Source: Pempheris klunzingeri (lineage: Eukaryota > Chordata > Actinopteri > Acropomatiformes > Pempheridae). From it: 64,000 nucleotides of DNA. The translations under genes were made by a program, and so were the position numbers. This document shows, piece after piece, positions 1-12,649 of the stretch; position 1 is the stretch's first letter; the number at the start of each line of letters is the position of its first letter. The stretch lies in NCBI RefSeq assembly GCF_042242105.1, contig NC_092030.1, forward strand, positions 5,805,501 to 5,869,500, read 5' to 3'. The notes beneath the pieces were generated by a model that worked only from the letters and a program-made list of their open reading frames with translations, had not been told where the DNA came from and ran no database searches.

Positions 1-1124
1 CTACTCTGCTCCCCTCTCCTCTCCTCACCTTGCAGGCCAGCTCCCCCTTCCTTCCCCCTTTTGACAGTACAATTAGGTAATTAGTCACCTCAGCGGTAAT
101 AACCTAATCATTACTTGTCTGTGTGTTTTACCTCTATTTCAAAATCTATGTCCTCCACAGGCACTCCCCTGAGTCTTGACGTGAAGGTGCAGGGGCAGAG
201 GAGGCGTACAATTACCTTTGTCTGGCTACTCCCCGTGGCACAGAGAGAGCTAAGGCTCTGATCCAGACCAAAACAAAGGCCCTTTTTAATGGAGACAGAG
301 AACCTGCTCTTTGGAGAGGGTCAAGATTGCTCTCACATCCATTAACACCAGAGCTATTTCATCATTGCCTAGTTCTGGCAGGCAAGAGCTGTAGGGGGAC
401 TGTGATCAGCCTCTGTTGAGCGCAGACGCTGACATTTCCCCAGTTAGTGAAAGTGGCAATCGGGAGCCTCCGCTGTCAATGAGTCATCAAAGGGCTTGTT
501 TGAGAACAGCTGTTGACGTCAGTGCACTGCCACAAGCATTAACCCTAGTTGAGAAGTGAAGTTTTTTTTTTGAATTGCTGATGATCCTTTCATCTGCATG
601 GGCAACATGCAGATCTCAAAGTCTCAAAGTTCACAGAAATGTTATCTGTCATCCAAAGGGGATCAAATTTTGACAGCATTTTTAGAAGAATTTGGAGAAG
701 TTAAGCAGAACAATGCATGTCATTAATGTGGTTTTTGCATTTCCCCCCATTAAATAAAAATACCTCATACTTTGCATAGCTGTCAAACATTTTCCAAGGC
801 ATACATTTAAAAAAATGCATTTAATGATTTTCATTTTCCAGGAAGCAACTGGGTTTCATTCATGTCAACGCAATATGAAACTCAACTTGGATAATGCACT
901 ATTGAGAACATGTTACTCTATCTCACCAGAAGCTATACACTTAAGGCTTAATACTTGAGACAAAAGCGTTCAGTTACAAGTTAAGTTATGATATGTTACA
1001 AAAATGAGGCCTTCTTGCCGTCTTGCTCTGATTGGATTGCTGTGAGTCTTGAAATTAAAAGCAAAAAGCATTCATGTCAAGTAAAATTTCATACTAATGG
1101 AGATAGCTATTTAAACGAGCCTAC

Positions 1125-1320
1125 AGCCATGCTAGCAGCTGTGACTGCACTAGTGCTTTGAGCTATATGCTAATATAGCATGTTAATATGCACACAATGA
1201 CGATGCTAACATGCTGATGTTTAGCTAACATTCTGATAACATTAAACATTTGCTAATTTAAATATTAATTCGCAAATGTTAGCAACCAAGGTTGTCGAGG
1301 TGAACCAACCGACAGAAGGT
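1125..1320 (+). repeat. Teleost interspersed repeat fragment (GCTAACATGCTGATGTTTAG family)
   Basis: Contains GTGCTTTGAGCTA, GCTAACATGCTGATGTTTAG and related words of a repeat common in percomorph genomes. Related copies lie at about 31,260-31,600 and, inverted, 58,600-58,870. The family name is not assigned. Confidence 0.6.
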
Positions 1321-4300
1321 TAGTACTGTCCCAAGACTATTAACACAGCTCTGAACATAAACTGTTCAAACATGCTGTAATTACAATAGTCAGCATTTAG
1401 AGAGCTGAGGGACTTTTATCTTGAATTCTAATTTGCTTTTTTGAGACATGATCTGCACTCCTCAAAAAAAGCAGCTGTGCTTTTAGTTGTGCTACTTTGC
1501 CAAGATTAAGTTAACAAAAATAAAAGATGACGCAATGATCACTTGGACGGATCATGCATGCATCTTGAGCACGTCTTTCACATTGACTTTAATAACACAC
1601 TGAACTGAAAACAGACCAATAACTGTTCAGAAAAACAGTCACATATGTAAAAAAAATATGCACCTTTGAAAACAGTCAGCAGTAGGTCAATGTACGGCTG
1701 TGAGTGGTCTAAAATATGCAAAAACATTGGCACCGTCTTTCAGTTGACCTTTCCTGGATTTTTATACTTGACGCATCAACTACAACTACTATCTACTTTT
1801 CCTTTTGGAATATTTATCAAATCTCCACAGACTACAAGTTTCCCAGCAGCACGGAAAAGCTGCTCATCTTTGCAATGAAACCACCCTCATCCATTCCCTC
1901 ATAATCTAGTCTCATGTTTTTGGTCTGTGGAGTTTAGATCCCCCGCTGTGCTCGCAGCGACAGCCGTCCTGTCATCCTCTTTATTATTCAGATTTCTTGG
2001 AGCCAAACAGCTGTTTTGCATGGCAGATTGAGTCAGAGCTTGTCCTGACTTCTGTCATTCAGGTGACGGATAGAAGCTCTGAGGTGTTGAATTATGGCAC
2101 ACCAAGAAACACAAAGACAAGTTGCTGTTGAGAAGTAGCTGATATCACAATCCCCAGTACACCAAAGAAGGATTGCAACAGACTGTACTTTTTAAATGTA
2201 CTGTGGGTGTTGTTAGTGTGAAATCTTCATATAGTGTACATCCATACTTGTATATAAATCGAGTTTTACAACAAATAAAACATCCAGACTTCATGTGCAG
2301 GGATTTCTAACTTTGGAGACAAGCGTCAAAGTATAGAGAGAGAAAATTAATCGCTGCAGCCAGTAACAATATTTCTCCTCCATAACAAACTGCTGCAAAT
2401 GGATTTCACAAGCAACTATGTGGTAGGCAGCAGCCTTTATTAGACGGAGCTGAATGCATTACTTTAGTTTGACGGCGAAGTCGGTGCACTTTATCACAGT
2501 CTGGGTAATGAGAGATAACTTCCCAGCGTCTGCGGGAAGCGAGTCCGGCAGCACAACCCCCATGCATTTTTTATCAGCTGCAATTACTCAGAGCTTGTTG
2601 ATATTTCCCATTCGTTTCATTTGGGAACATTTGCATCAGATAACCAGAGGCCTGCTGTAGGGCTAACTGAGCCATGCTGCAGTAAATTATAGGTATCTGA
2701 CTGTCCGACAAGTCACCGGAGGATTTGCTAATGGCCAGGCAGCAACACGAGAGGTCAGCCAGTTCCTGTTGACGTTTGGCCGGCTGTCAACTCGACTAGT
2801 AGAGTGGTTTATCCACTTCAACAATTCCTGTATCAAAACTTGTGAATGCTATCTTTATATGCTGCCAACTGTTTAGACAATCAATATTATCAAACAGGGG
2901 GTGGTTTTTGGTCCCATGTGCCCGCTTGTGTGGTTGCATCTCAAAAACTACTCAACAGATTTTCCTAAAAAAACTGGTGGAAAGTTTGGGCCAACGCAGA
3001 ACTGATTAGATTTTGGTTCATCACAAGGTGTAAAAGAACATTTTGTGTTTTTATCCCCAAATTTCTTGGTTCTAAAAAAATCTTCCTGTATAGGCCACGC
3101 ATAATTGCTAAACGGTCTGCAAAGTGCTTTTACAGTAGTTTCACAATCTGCCTCTCATTCTGCAAAGGTTGCACCAAAGCATGGCTATTAATCAGGGTTT
3201 AGGATTTATCTATAAATGTGTTTTTTCATCAAGGTCCAGATTCAGCCTAAAAATGACCTGATTTTAGCTTGCTCTACAAATTGAAACCAGTGGTTCTCCA
3301 CCCAAACACTTATCTATGCAACCAGTGACAAGTAGTTAAAAGGCAAAAATGTTAAGAGCCACTCACTGCCTTAGAGTAAAAAAAAGAACATTGCACTGTG
3401 TACTGTATTGTCTCTTCCTTTGTCTCTTTCATACTGCAAATTCTCCCATCCATCATAATTAGCAGCAGTTCTGCTCAATTAATGCTGCAGGTTTGAAGTG
3501 CAGATGATGGGCTGAATATCAATATCTCCCTGACAAGATTGGGTAGATCAGGGCTGATTGACAGGCAGTCTTCTAACCCGATCAAGGTGCAGAGACCAAG
3601 GTGGCTGCTTCCTGGTGTCTCCGATTTGTTGTAATTGACAGGTGCAGCGAGATGTTCGGGGGTCCTGGTGGAGCTCGGCGCCGTTTATGCAGATTAACAC
3701 GTCAAAAGTACAAATGAATAAATAAACTGGTAAGCACAAATCAGGCATTTAGCCTGAGGGGATGCCATCATTACCAGATTAAACAAAGTGACTAATCACA
3801 AAAACAATCCGCTTCAGAAGTAAAGGAAGTCAAAAGACGCCAAAGCTTGGGGGTAAAAAGCTAAGCCATCTTAATTATTCAGCTATAGGCAAACAAAGAT
3901 ATGAATTCATAATTAATAGAGCAACGACAGATAAAATTTTTATCTTTGAACAGATATTGGAGATTATGAAGTTGTAAGGTGACTGCTTTGATGAAAGAGA
4001 AAGTATTCAGCTTTCTACAATATTTATGTGACGACATATAGGAGAATCGGATGTTTTTGACGATGGAAATGCAAAATTCAAACCAAAAATGAGCCTTGAG
4101 GGAGGCATCACGCGAATGGCACAAATTCCCAAAGCAGCCCGCCAGTGTGGGTACCTGATGTAGAGTCCTTGTGGGAATACTTTGGGTCAGTCTAAAGAAG
4201 AAGGTGGGATAACACATAACGAACAAACAAGACCCATGCAGGGTGTTTTGACACTAAAAAGAAAATCCTTCTTCCTTTGAAACCCAAATGAGCTGATGCG

Positions 4301-6378
4301 AGGTCTTCGTTCCAAACACACACTCATGCCACTGCCCATGAATCGAATCCTTAGATGTTTTAGCCTGAACCAGAAGTGATGTTTTTTTCTGTTTTTTTTT
4401 TTTTTTCAATATTGCCGAGCTGACCAGAGCAGCCGTAACCTCAGCTTGAACTTCCTTCATGCCTGGACACAACTCAGCTGTAAACACATCACTTCTCTTA
4501 AATTGGCCTAAAAGCGCCCCTGGTTTCCAGACTTCCCTACACGCACTGTGGACACCAGCCTCCTTTGACCTTCACACCAAGCCGTGGCCCGAACCTTGGC
4601 TATTGATTTTTCTAACTATCTGTTTACTCCTCGTCTGCACACTTTCCCAGCTGCTTGGAGAGCATCGTTTGCCCCGAGGCGATCAGCGGGGCTCAGCTTG
4701 TTCCAGTCTTTGATCATCGTTCAGCCAGCGGATTAACATATGCACACTCTCTTCCTCTCTTTGTCGCTGAGCTTGATAATAAATCTATGGCCTTCCTCTC
4801 TCTCCCTCTCTCTCTCCTCCCTCTCTCTCGCTCCAATATGGGGCGAGCCATGAATCAATCACCCCGCTTTACGCCTCGTGTCCGACATGGATGCAAATCA
4901 CAGAAGGATCTGTGGGTAAAGCTCTGCTTATTAAAACCCGATGCCTGACTCATTACAACCCGCTCATGCACATGCATGACGCCAAAATGAACAGCAGGTA
5001 GCACGCGTGAAATACAGCAACATTGGTGGAGATAAAACACAGACAGGCGAGATTAACCGATTTCTGCATCTCTTATCTCAACGGAGGCCAAAACTAAGCC
5101 TCACCCACTTTGCCAAAACTAAAAGAGAATCGAAAGCTAATGAAGTTAATTACCGCGTCATTGTGGGAGGTTACAGCCTTGTCTAAAAGAGGCTTAATCT
5201 GAGGGAAACTGCAGTGCGGAGGCTTGCCTTCATACCTGCCCTTGCTGTGCAGTAAGTGTACTAATTAAGGTTGGTTTGAGCCTACAACCACCCCAGTTAG
5301 CTCACTTAAAGGGCCAGGGCTTCTGGGGTTTAGAACAACACTCATAAGGACTCTGCAACTAGGACACTGAGTAAATGTGTGTGAGACCGGGCAGGAAAAA
5401 AAGAGAAAGTGTGTGTATTTCCAGGTAGACAGGTGACTTTTTTATCTTAAAAAGCAAGCTATGTGGTTTCTCTAATGGCCACTGTTGAGACACACCCTCA
5501 CTCCCCGTTGCCTTTCTTATTTATTACGACCTAATTATATCAGTGTGTCAGCTAACGTAACCAGCTTCTTGCCCTAAATGCCGCAATGCTCTCATGGCTG
5601 TACTTGTACTTGCAGACCTTATGTTTCCGAGCAGTGTACCATTTAACCACGTCTTCTTGAGGCACACAGGGTTGTTTAGCCTGCACTTTTTTTCCGTTCA
5701 GTCTATCAAGAATGCAACGGAAGAGGCAGAGGATCACATGCGGTTAATAAAAATACAGTAACAACATGAGCTCAGGACTGGCAAGAGGAGGAGAAGGAGT
5801 AAATTTGGATGAGTTCCCCCCTTAATCATCAGCATGTCGGCCTGAGTGGGCCTGTGAGGTGCCGGAGCTGGGGCCCTATTAAAAAAACGAAGCCCAGCTT
5901 GCCGGAAAAGATCCGTCCTCTCACCTCGGAAAACAACAACCCCGCTCGCCCCGACTGCGAGACAATCAGCCGTGCGCTGCTCAGGGTGAGACGGCAGTGA
6001 CCCGCCATGCCGAGATGAAGCTAGTTCTACACACTGATGAGCACTTTCACAGACATCAAACGGGGGTGCAGCAGACCTCCCTACGACCTGCCTGTGCTGC
6101 CTTGTCTCCTGCTCTCTGCTTTTATTTGAGGTTGATACGGGCAGACGGATCGGCAAATATCGATCACGGCGCGCTCGGTAAAATTCTCCCTCCAGGTTTG
6201 AGAGGTGATTACAGGCCCTGGACCCAGCTGATGCAGACTGGGTGGGTGTATGTGTGTGCATTTAGGTTTTTCCTACCCCACCTGTCAGACAGGCCGAGGA
6301 GAGCAGCCCTATATTCTTTGGTTCGAGTGTCTCCAATCATCTGCAGAAGAGAGATATCCTTTAAAAAAACACCCAGAC

Positions 6379-6381
<3 letters not shown>

Positions 6382-6413
<32 letters not shown>

Positions 6414-6415
6414 CA
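6382..6415. repeat. (CAGG)n microsatellite
   Basis: About eight tandem copies of the tetramer CAGG. On either strand this produces Gly/Gln/Arg- or Cys/Leu/Pro-rich artefact frames. Confidence 0.95.
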
Positions 6416-7249
6416 CACTGTACAACACAGAAAATAGGTTATAAAGCGCGGAGAATAATGCATGTGAATCCCAATCATCGAAATTCAAATGATTTGGATG
6501 TATCCCCAACCAGCCCTCCTCTCCTTGTCTGCCTTCTGTTGAGGCCTTAGAACTCACCAATAGGATCGGAGGGAAACAGGCTGCAGATTCAGAGGGTTTG
6601 CATTAGGAATGGCCCGTTATTAATTAAGCTTGTGAGGATGAGTTTTTTGACAGCGGCTCCCGAGGCGGCGAGCGGTGTGGATCTTGGCGCTGACCTGGCC
6701 CAGCAGGGGTAGAAGCTGTGTCTTTGAGGTGGTGGTGGTGGTGGGGGTAGCGGGGTAGAATGGGTGGTGGGCGGGAGAGAAAGAGGAGGAAGAGGTGGGG
6801 GAGGGGGGTAGGCTGGCTCCATGCCGACAGCCAGGCCTGCCACGTCTGCGTGCCCGCTTTGAAGTGTCACCTTGAGGGAAGAGCCGATGGCCGGGAAGCC
6901 GGGAGGGCGGGAGCCGCGGAGAGGAGTGGCACGGTTGGCATTGCCAGACATGGCGCTTTAATATTGCATGGGCTCCCGTCCATCTCTGTACACACTCAGG
7001 ACATTCCTTCTGCTTGATTTAGTTTGAAAGTAGATCTTTGTTTTTTTTCCGCTCCTTTCCCCTCCTCTCTCGCCATGCTGTGGCTCAACACCTGTGCTGG
7101 TTTTGTGCTCATTCTTGCCTGAACAAATGTCAAGCTCTGCAGTCAGAGGAACTTTAACAACTCCTCGCATTATCAAACTTGACAGTGTTGCAGTTGGCCT
7201 GCTGAGTGATGCAGAGTTGATGCATATGGCTTCTTATAACTACATTAAG

Positions 7250-7960
7250 TAATTACACTGCAAAAATCATTTCCATCTTATGAAGTCAGTTCTATGTAAA
7301 ATTTGAAATATTAGAAATATTAAAATCTTCTTTGAGAAAATTTTTCTTCAAAAAAGTAAAAAAAACTCTGCAAGTGCAGTGAGAATATTCAAACATGATT
7401 CCATTAGAGGGGACATTAATTGAAATTCTTTCCAGAAATTTGTATCTTAAAACAAGATTACACACCTAAGAACAGGTCACCAAACATCTGTTTACTCCAC
7501 TGTGTTGGACAAAGAAACTAAAAGAATACTGTAACATTAAAAGGCCATTCTGACTGATTTCAGTGCACAAATATTTTTGTACTTGCTGGACCTCTAACTT
7601 TATTTCGCCCCTCTACCGTCATGCATATTAAAACAAAAAAGAACAAGACAGTTTGCTCCTTGAGAAACAAGAAGAATGAAATCTAGTTTTAGAAAATGCA
7701 TGAGACGAGAGATAATCTGCATAGAAAACTGACAGACTTTCTTCACTTGTTTTAAGAAAATAACACTTTACGGACTAAGTTATTGGCAAAAATGACTTGA
7801 TGAAACACAGTCTGTGATTATCTTTTGCCTCAGAATAAAAATGCAGAGACTGGTAAATCAATAATGATGTGCCTTATTGGCCGACTTTCTGCAAAATCTA
7901 AGGAATATTCACTGTAGTGTTTCTAATTGCTAATGTTGCTTTCATCACTTCCTCAAATGG
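7250..7960. repeat. Possible degenerate non-autonomous DNA transposon
   Basis: Opens CACTGCAAAAATC and contains alternating 'cttaaaacaagatta' and 'cttgttttaagaaaataa' words in opposite orientations, a pattern I associate with non-autonomous fish elements. The ends are not resolved. Confidence 0.3.
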
Positions 7961-10959
7961 CATCCTCCTTTAAGAAAATGAAGCCATATCACTGGGGACT
8001 TAACTTAAACTTCTACTATTTCTCTCCAGTCGCTGTGTGTTTGCCTGACCTGCTGCCAGCACAGTTACAGAGCGCGGCGGAGAATCAAACATGGCGTTAG
8101 TTTGAGGAGCTGCATGAGAGGGAGTTTATCAACAGAGGCTGCAGGAAGGAGGTGTTTTGAAGTGAGGAAAAACGTATTTAAAAAAACACTCACACTGCAC
8201 GCACTTTCTACCCACTTTAACAACCGTCCCAGTTCACAAATAGCAGTTTTAACTCCCCTGATTAGCACTGACATCTGCAGCCTTTCATCTCTCCCTCCAT
8301 CTTGTTTTTTTAATCAGATTAACCCAAACGGGCATCCTTTAATGGCCTCTTTTTTAGGAAAGCTGAAAGAGGAGAGATAATTAAAATAATTAAACCGCTG
8401 GGACCGGTCTGTGTGCGCTCATCTCCCGTTCTTTTCTTTTCTTCTTGCCTTTAAGTTTTGATACTGCCTTGCTTACTGATTCAAGCAGCACACAGAGAGA
8501 AAGACTCATCATCCTCACTTAATTGCATTAAGTTGACTCTCGGAGGTCCAATTTTTCCCTCCAAAACCAACAGCCAATGTAGGATCTGATCTTTAGGTGC
8601 ATGTCAGCTATCTAAATGTGGAAGTAGAGGGGGGAGGGCACGTTTCTAAACAGCCTTTATGGAGCATATTTATTTAGTCAGTGAGTGTATTTTGCATAAG
8701 GCCGAAGATAAAAAAGGGGGAAAAAAAGTATCCTCTTTAATGATTATTTATTCATGGACTTTTAAGCTTTTAATGAGGACAAATGAAGCCGTTTTCCAGA
8801 GTGTCAGTATGTAGTATGCTTACCAAAAATATTCTTGTTTAGCATTTTCTTTTGCACTGTGTGTCCATGAGGAATAAACACTAACATTTAAATATAACTA
8901 GGAGTTTGGAGTGAGACTTTTAAGCGATCAGTTTATCTTGATCTTGCATGAATATAAAATTTCCCACAAGTTTTGATCAGATGATGATGATTTATTAATT
9001 TTCCGTAATCCTTGTAATTGAAGCTAAATTGCTAAAATGTAATTGGTGACCACTGGATGGGAGAGATTTAAAGTCAAAGTGGTTTTCCAGAGTCTGGATG
9101 CTTTTCAAAATAAAATTTTTCAAACTTATTTCAAACTTAAACTTGCACAGCAACTTTAGCAATCAATGACCTCCTGAACTTGACAAATATATGATTCTTT
9201 ATATCAATTATTCACTCCTGTGTAATTCATTCTCATTCATATTAACACATGCATCATACGTTTGTACCATCTAACTTCTACACTGACAACCCGAAGAAAA
9301 AAAGTAGGCTATACCGCACCGTCAGAGTTATATTTTGCATTATAGGTGTACATATCTTGAATATTATAATAACACATCTTCAGATGAATTCAAACTTTAC
9401 TTCCTGTCAAAAAGAATCTAATGAATTCTAGCATGAGGATTTTACCGAGAGCAAGAGCCCCGACATCCTCCTTGGAGTGCAGCCCCAACTTTACACAAGC
9501 TCGGATGTCTTTTTCCCCCCTCATACACTTTCACTTCATTCAGATCATTTTCACAGGGCTTCATTTCAAGTTGGCACAAAAAAAGGAAAGAATCCCTTTG
9601 CTGGAAATACTTAAGATTTATGTTTAAATTTTCATGGAATCTTTGAGAACATTGAGGAGCAATTTCACATTTGCACTGACATCTAATTTCTCAAGTAGAG
9701 TCTGAAAGCACAAATTGCCAAGGATTCCCTATGTGCCCAATTATCCTGCATCAATTTCCTTGACCCTGCGGAACACTGGTAAATTAATCATACCATTTTT
9801 TTCTTTTTTTTGGACTCTCTCTCTCGTGAAATACATATGCACGCGTTTGATAAACTAATCATACTTGGTCGGTTATACTCACAAAAAATGATTCCGTCCT
9901 GGAAACAGGATGAGATTTAACAGCAAGGCCCAGGGAATTGGGATCTGATAAAACACACACAGTTACGTATGTACATACACACAAAACACACACACACACA
10001 TGAAAAAATACAAACACAAAATGACAGCATACCATAGTGGACGTGTTAAGTGAATGTATTAAGTTCTCAATTTTTCTCAAGTTTTGTTTTTTTTTCCTAC
10101 TATGTACATATTTGTTTAAAAAATTCAAATAAATTCATGAATTAATAAGACCGATTTAATTGTATAAATCAGTGTGGGGGAACTTTTGTTCAAGCGTCAA
10201 TGATATTTATGCTTTTCGGTTTATTGTCTGCTGTGTTTGCATAAGGTGTTTCTGTTTCAACAGTCGTGACATGACTACTCCCTTACTAAATAACTCAATA
10301 AAAAACACAGAACAATAAAAAAAAAACATTAAAAAGCACTACTCATCAATATCATCAATCCTGCTGTCATGCATTGACCTGACGGGCACCGTTAACAGCC
10401 TAAGGATCTGAATCATCTCCCATCATCAACTGTGTGACACCATATTTACCAGGCTGCCTTACCTGTTGATCCTAACATGGCTGCAGCGGCCTGTGTTAAC
10501 ACTGGAGCAACAGTGTCCTCTGGTGGAAACAGGACAACAAACAGAAGAACAAAAGTAAATACAAACAACGTGGAAACAGGGACACCTACTGTACAGCATC
10601 TGTCAGAAAAATACACACAGAATTTCATTCACCTACTTTTGGGAACGTCAGCAGAAAAGATGTTGGAAATGTCAAAGCATACATTGGAATTGTAGGTTAG
10701 ATAGAAAAACATTTCCAGCACAACAGTCTGATGAGACGATACACAAGGTGCTTTGACGTGAAAACAATGACCAGAAAACATTTTTCATCATCCAGTTCTA
10801 TGTGACACTACTAAAAATGTATGGAGCAGATATTTTCACTTTTACCAGGGTTTTTTTTTTTTTGGAAAAAACATTGGTATTAGTTTTACAGTCTGAAATG
10901 TTTCTGGACGACCGACTTCTTTGCTACCTTTTTGTTTAGCTAAAAGCTAAATGTTGGAT

Positions 10960-11260
10960 TTTTGGTTTTCAGACTCACCTCTGTATTTATTGAAGGAAGA
11001 GTTCGACATTTTGGAAAATATGTTCATTATCCGTCCAGCCGACCGATACCACTCATATTTCTCCGTAAAATGAAGTAATAAATCATAATAAAGTTATTTT
11101 AGCGTATATTAGCTCAGCCTAGCTCAGCTTTACAAATCAAACTGCGAAGTAACATGTTAGCTAGTTCGCTAACAGGTGTGATAGTGTCACTGTTGGACAG
11201 AGCTTGGCTAGCTGTTACTAGCATTAGCTAGCTAATGCTAAAGTAAACTAAAGGGCGAGT
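10960..11260 (+). repeat. Teleost interspersed repeat (GAAGAGTTCGACATTTTGG family)
   Basis: Has the marker words of a frequent fish repeat: GAAGAGTTCGACATTTTGG, ACCGATACCACTC, repeated TTAGCT-type words and GACAGAGCTTGGCTAGCTG. Diverged and non-coding. Confidence 0.6.
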
Positions 11261-11394
11261 TAGCTCCATATTAAATACACAACAGGCATTTATCCTAATC
11301 CTTCAATAACTGCGTCTCTACAGCCATGCTTCATAAACTCATTTTACTATTCAGTTTACAATTCATACACGCTTACTTAATGGCTGACTGTAAG

Positions 11395-12180
11395 AGTTGC
11401 ACTTAAAATGATTCAAACCCCGTTGCATCAGGTGTACTGGCTAAATGTACAAACTTTCAGCTGCGTTCACTACAAACAATAACTATTTAAATAGCTTAAA
11501 ACGACCAATATTACAGATGGTTTCTCCAAATTCAACACAAAATGCCACTTTTAATGACCACTGCAGTTTCAAAATTATTCAACCCCCTGAATAGAATCCA
11601 TCATAAGATCACTCATTTGTAAACCAGGTGTTGTCTGCAGCCACTAATCAAGGGCCTCATTAGTTGCATCAGGTGTGCACAAACAGGGAAAAGGATACAA
11701 AAAGATAGCAAAGGCAGTGACTGCTGAAGCTATTAACGGCTGCCAGCAGGTTTCTGAGGAGGTAGATGGCCAAAAACCCCAGAGTGACCGCGAAAGACCT
11801 GCAGTAAGACTTGGTGGCAGCACAGACTGAAGTTTCTACAGTAAGGCACATACTTGACGCTGAAGGCCTCTATGTCGGAGGGCCTCCAGTCCTCCAACTT
11901 CAACAAGTACACCACTACTGACTTAAAAACACGGGACAAGTCGGCTCCTTTAAGCTCGAAACCATTTAATAGGCCAGAGAGGTTTTGGGATTCTGTTCTG
12001 TGGGGCCATGAAACAAAACTGGAACTTTTCAGGTCTATGGATCAGCGGTGTGTCTGGAGGGGGAAGAATGAGGCAGACGCTGAAAAGAACACACTGCCTA
12101 CTGTAGCAGCATTTAGGGATGTTGTGGCTGTCAGGATTTTTGTAATTGTTAGTTTAATGAATACTTATGGGTTTTGGAAG
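11395..12180 (+). mobile_element. Tc1-like transposon relic 1 (broken transposase)
   Basis: AAATTATTCAACCCC-type terminal words are followed by a transposase-like stretch on the plus strand. The recognisable part at about 11,960-12,110 reads FWDSVLWGHETKLELF then VWRGKNEA and KNTLPTV, the region around the first catalytic Asp of Tc1 transposases. Here the usual SDET is GHET, so the first catalytic Asp is His. Upstream sequence keeps similarity only across frameshifts and stops, and the second half of the transposase is missing. Inactive. Boundaries are approximate. Confidence 0.75.
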
Positions 12181-12649
12181 AGATTAAAAAAAACAAAAAG
12201 CCTCAGTTTGGGAAAGGAAAAAAAAAAAAACTTTAACAAAAAGGCCAACAACCAGTGTTAAACTTTTCCTATATAAAACAGTTTCAAGTTATAGAAAGAT
12301 TTATGGATTTTGATTAAAAAGAAACATCTAATCAAAAATGTCAACCTTGCCTAAGAAGTGGCCACGTATTTAACTTTTGCTAGATACTCAATGCTAAGAA
12401 GGAAAAAGAGACTTGCAACTTGAGACTTATCTGCTGATTATTTTCTCAACTATAAAATGTCCTATTGAGCTGTAAAACAACAACAACACAGTTTAGGAGG
12501 ATGGACCGACTCTTTTCAGTCCCAAAACCAAATCTTCACTGGAAATAATGCAAAGCACTTTTGATGCTGCATTTCCACAGAGGTACAAACCAAATGGAGG
12601 GGCTCACAGTGGGCAGCAAAAAAGAGCAAAACTCAGAATTGTAGTGCAA

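Larger units (their letters stand above)
1..11390. other. Gene-free region downstream of TSC1
   Basis: No exon chain or protein-like frame is supported. Single open frames are short and unrelated to known proteins. GC-balanced, low-repeat stretches at about 400-560, 2,440-2,800, 3,520-3,760, 4,800-5,330, 5,750-6,250, 6,590-7,010 and 8,030-8,400 look like conserved non-coding elements. Repeats include fish interspersed families at about 1,125-1,320 and 10,960-11,260 and a possible decayed element at 7,250-7,960. In human, BARHL1, DDX31, AK8 and SPACA9 lie on this side of TSC1. None of their exons is recognisable here. Confidence 0.6.

Noticed and set aside
5734-6261. 175-codon open frame on the minus strand
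   Set aside because: It ends in a Leu run and a low-complexity tail, has no domain or splice context, and overlaps a 146-codon frame on the other strand. More likely a conserved or GC-rich non-coding stretch.
6589-6951. 120-codon minus-strand frame with long Pro runs
   Set aside because: The Pro runs come from a purine-rich GGTGG/GGGAG tract on the plus strand. No homology or exon structure.
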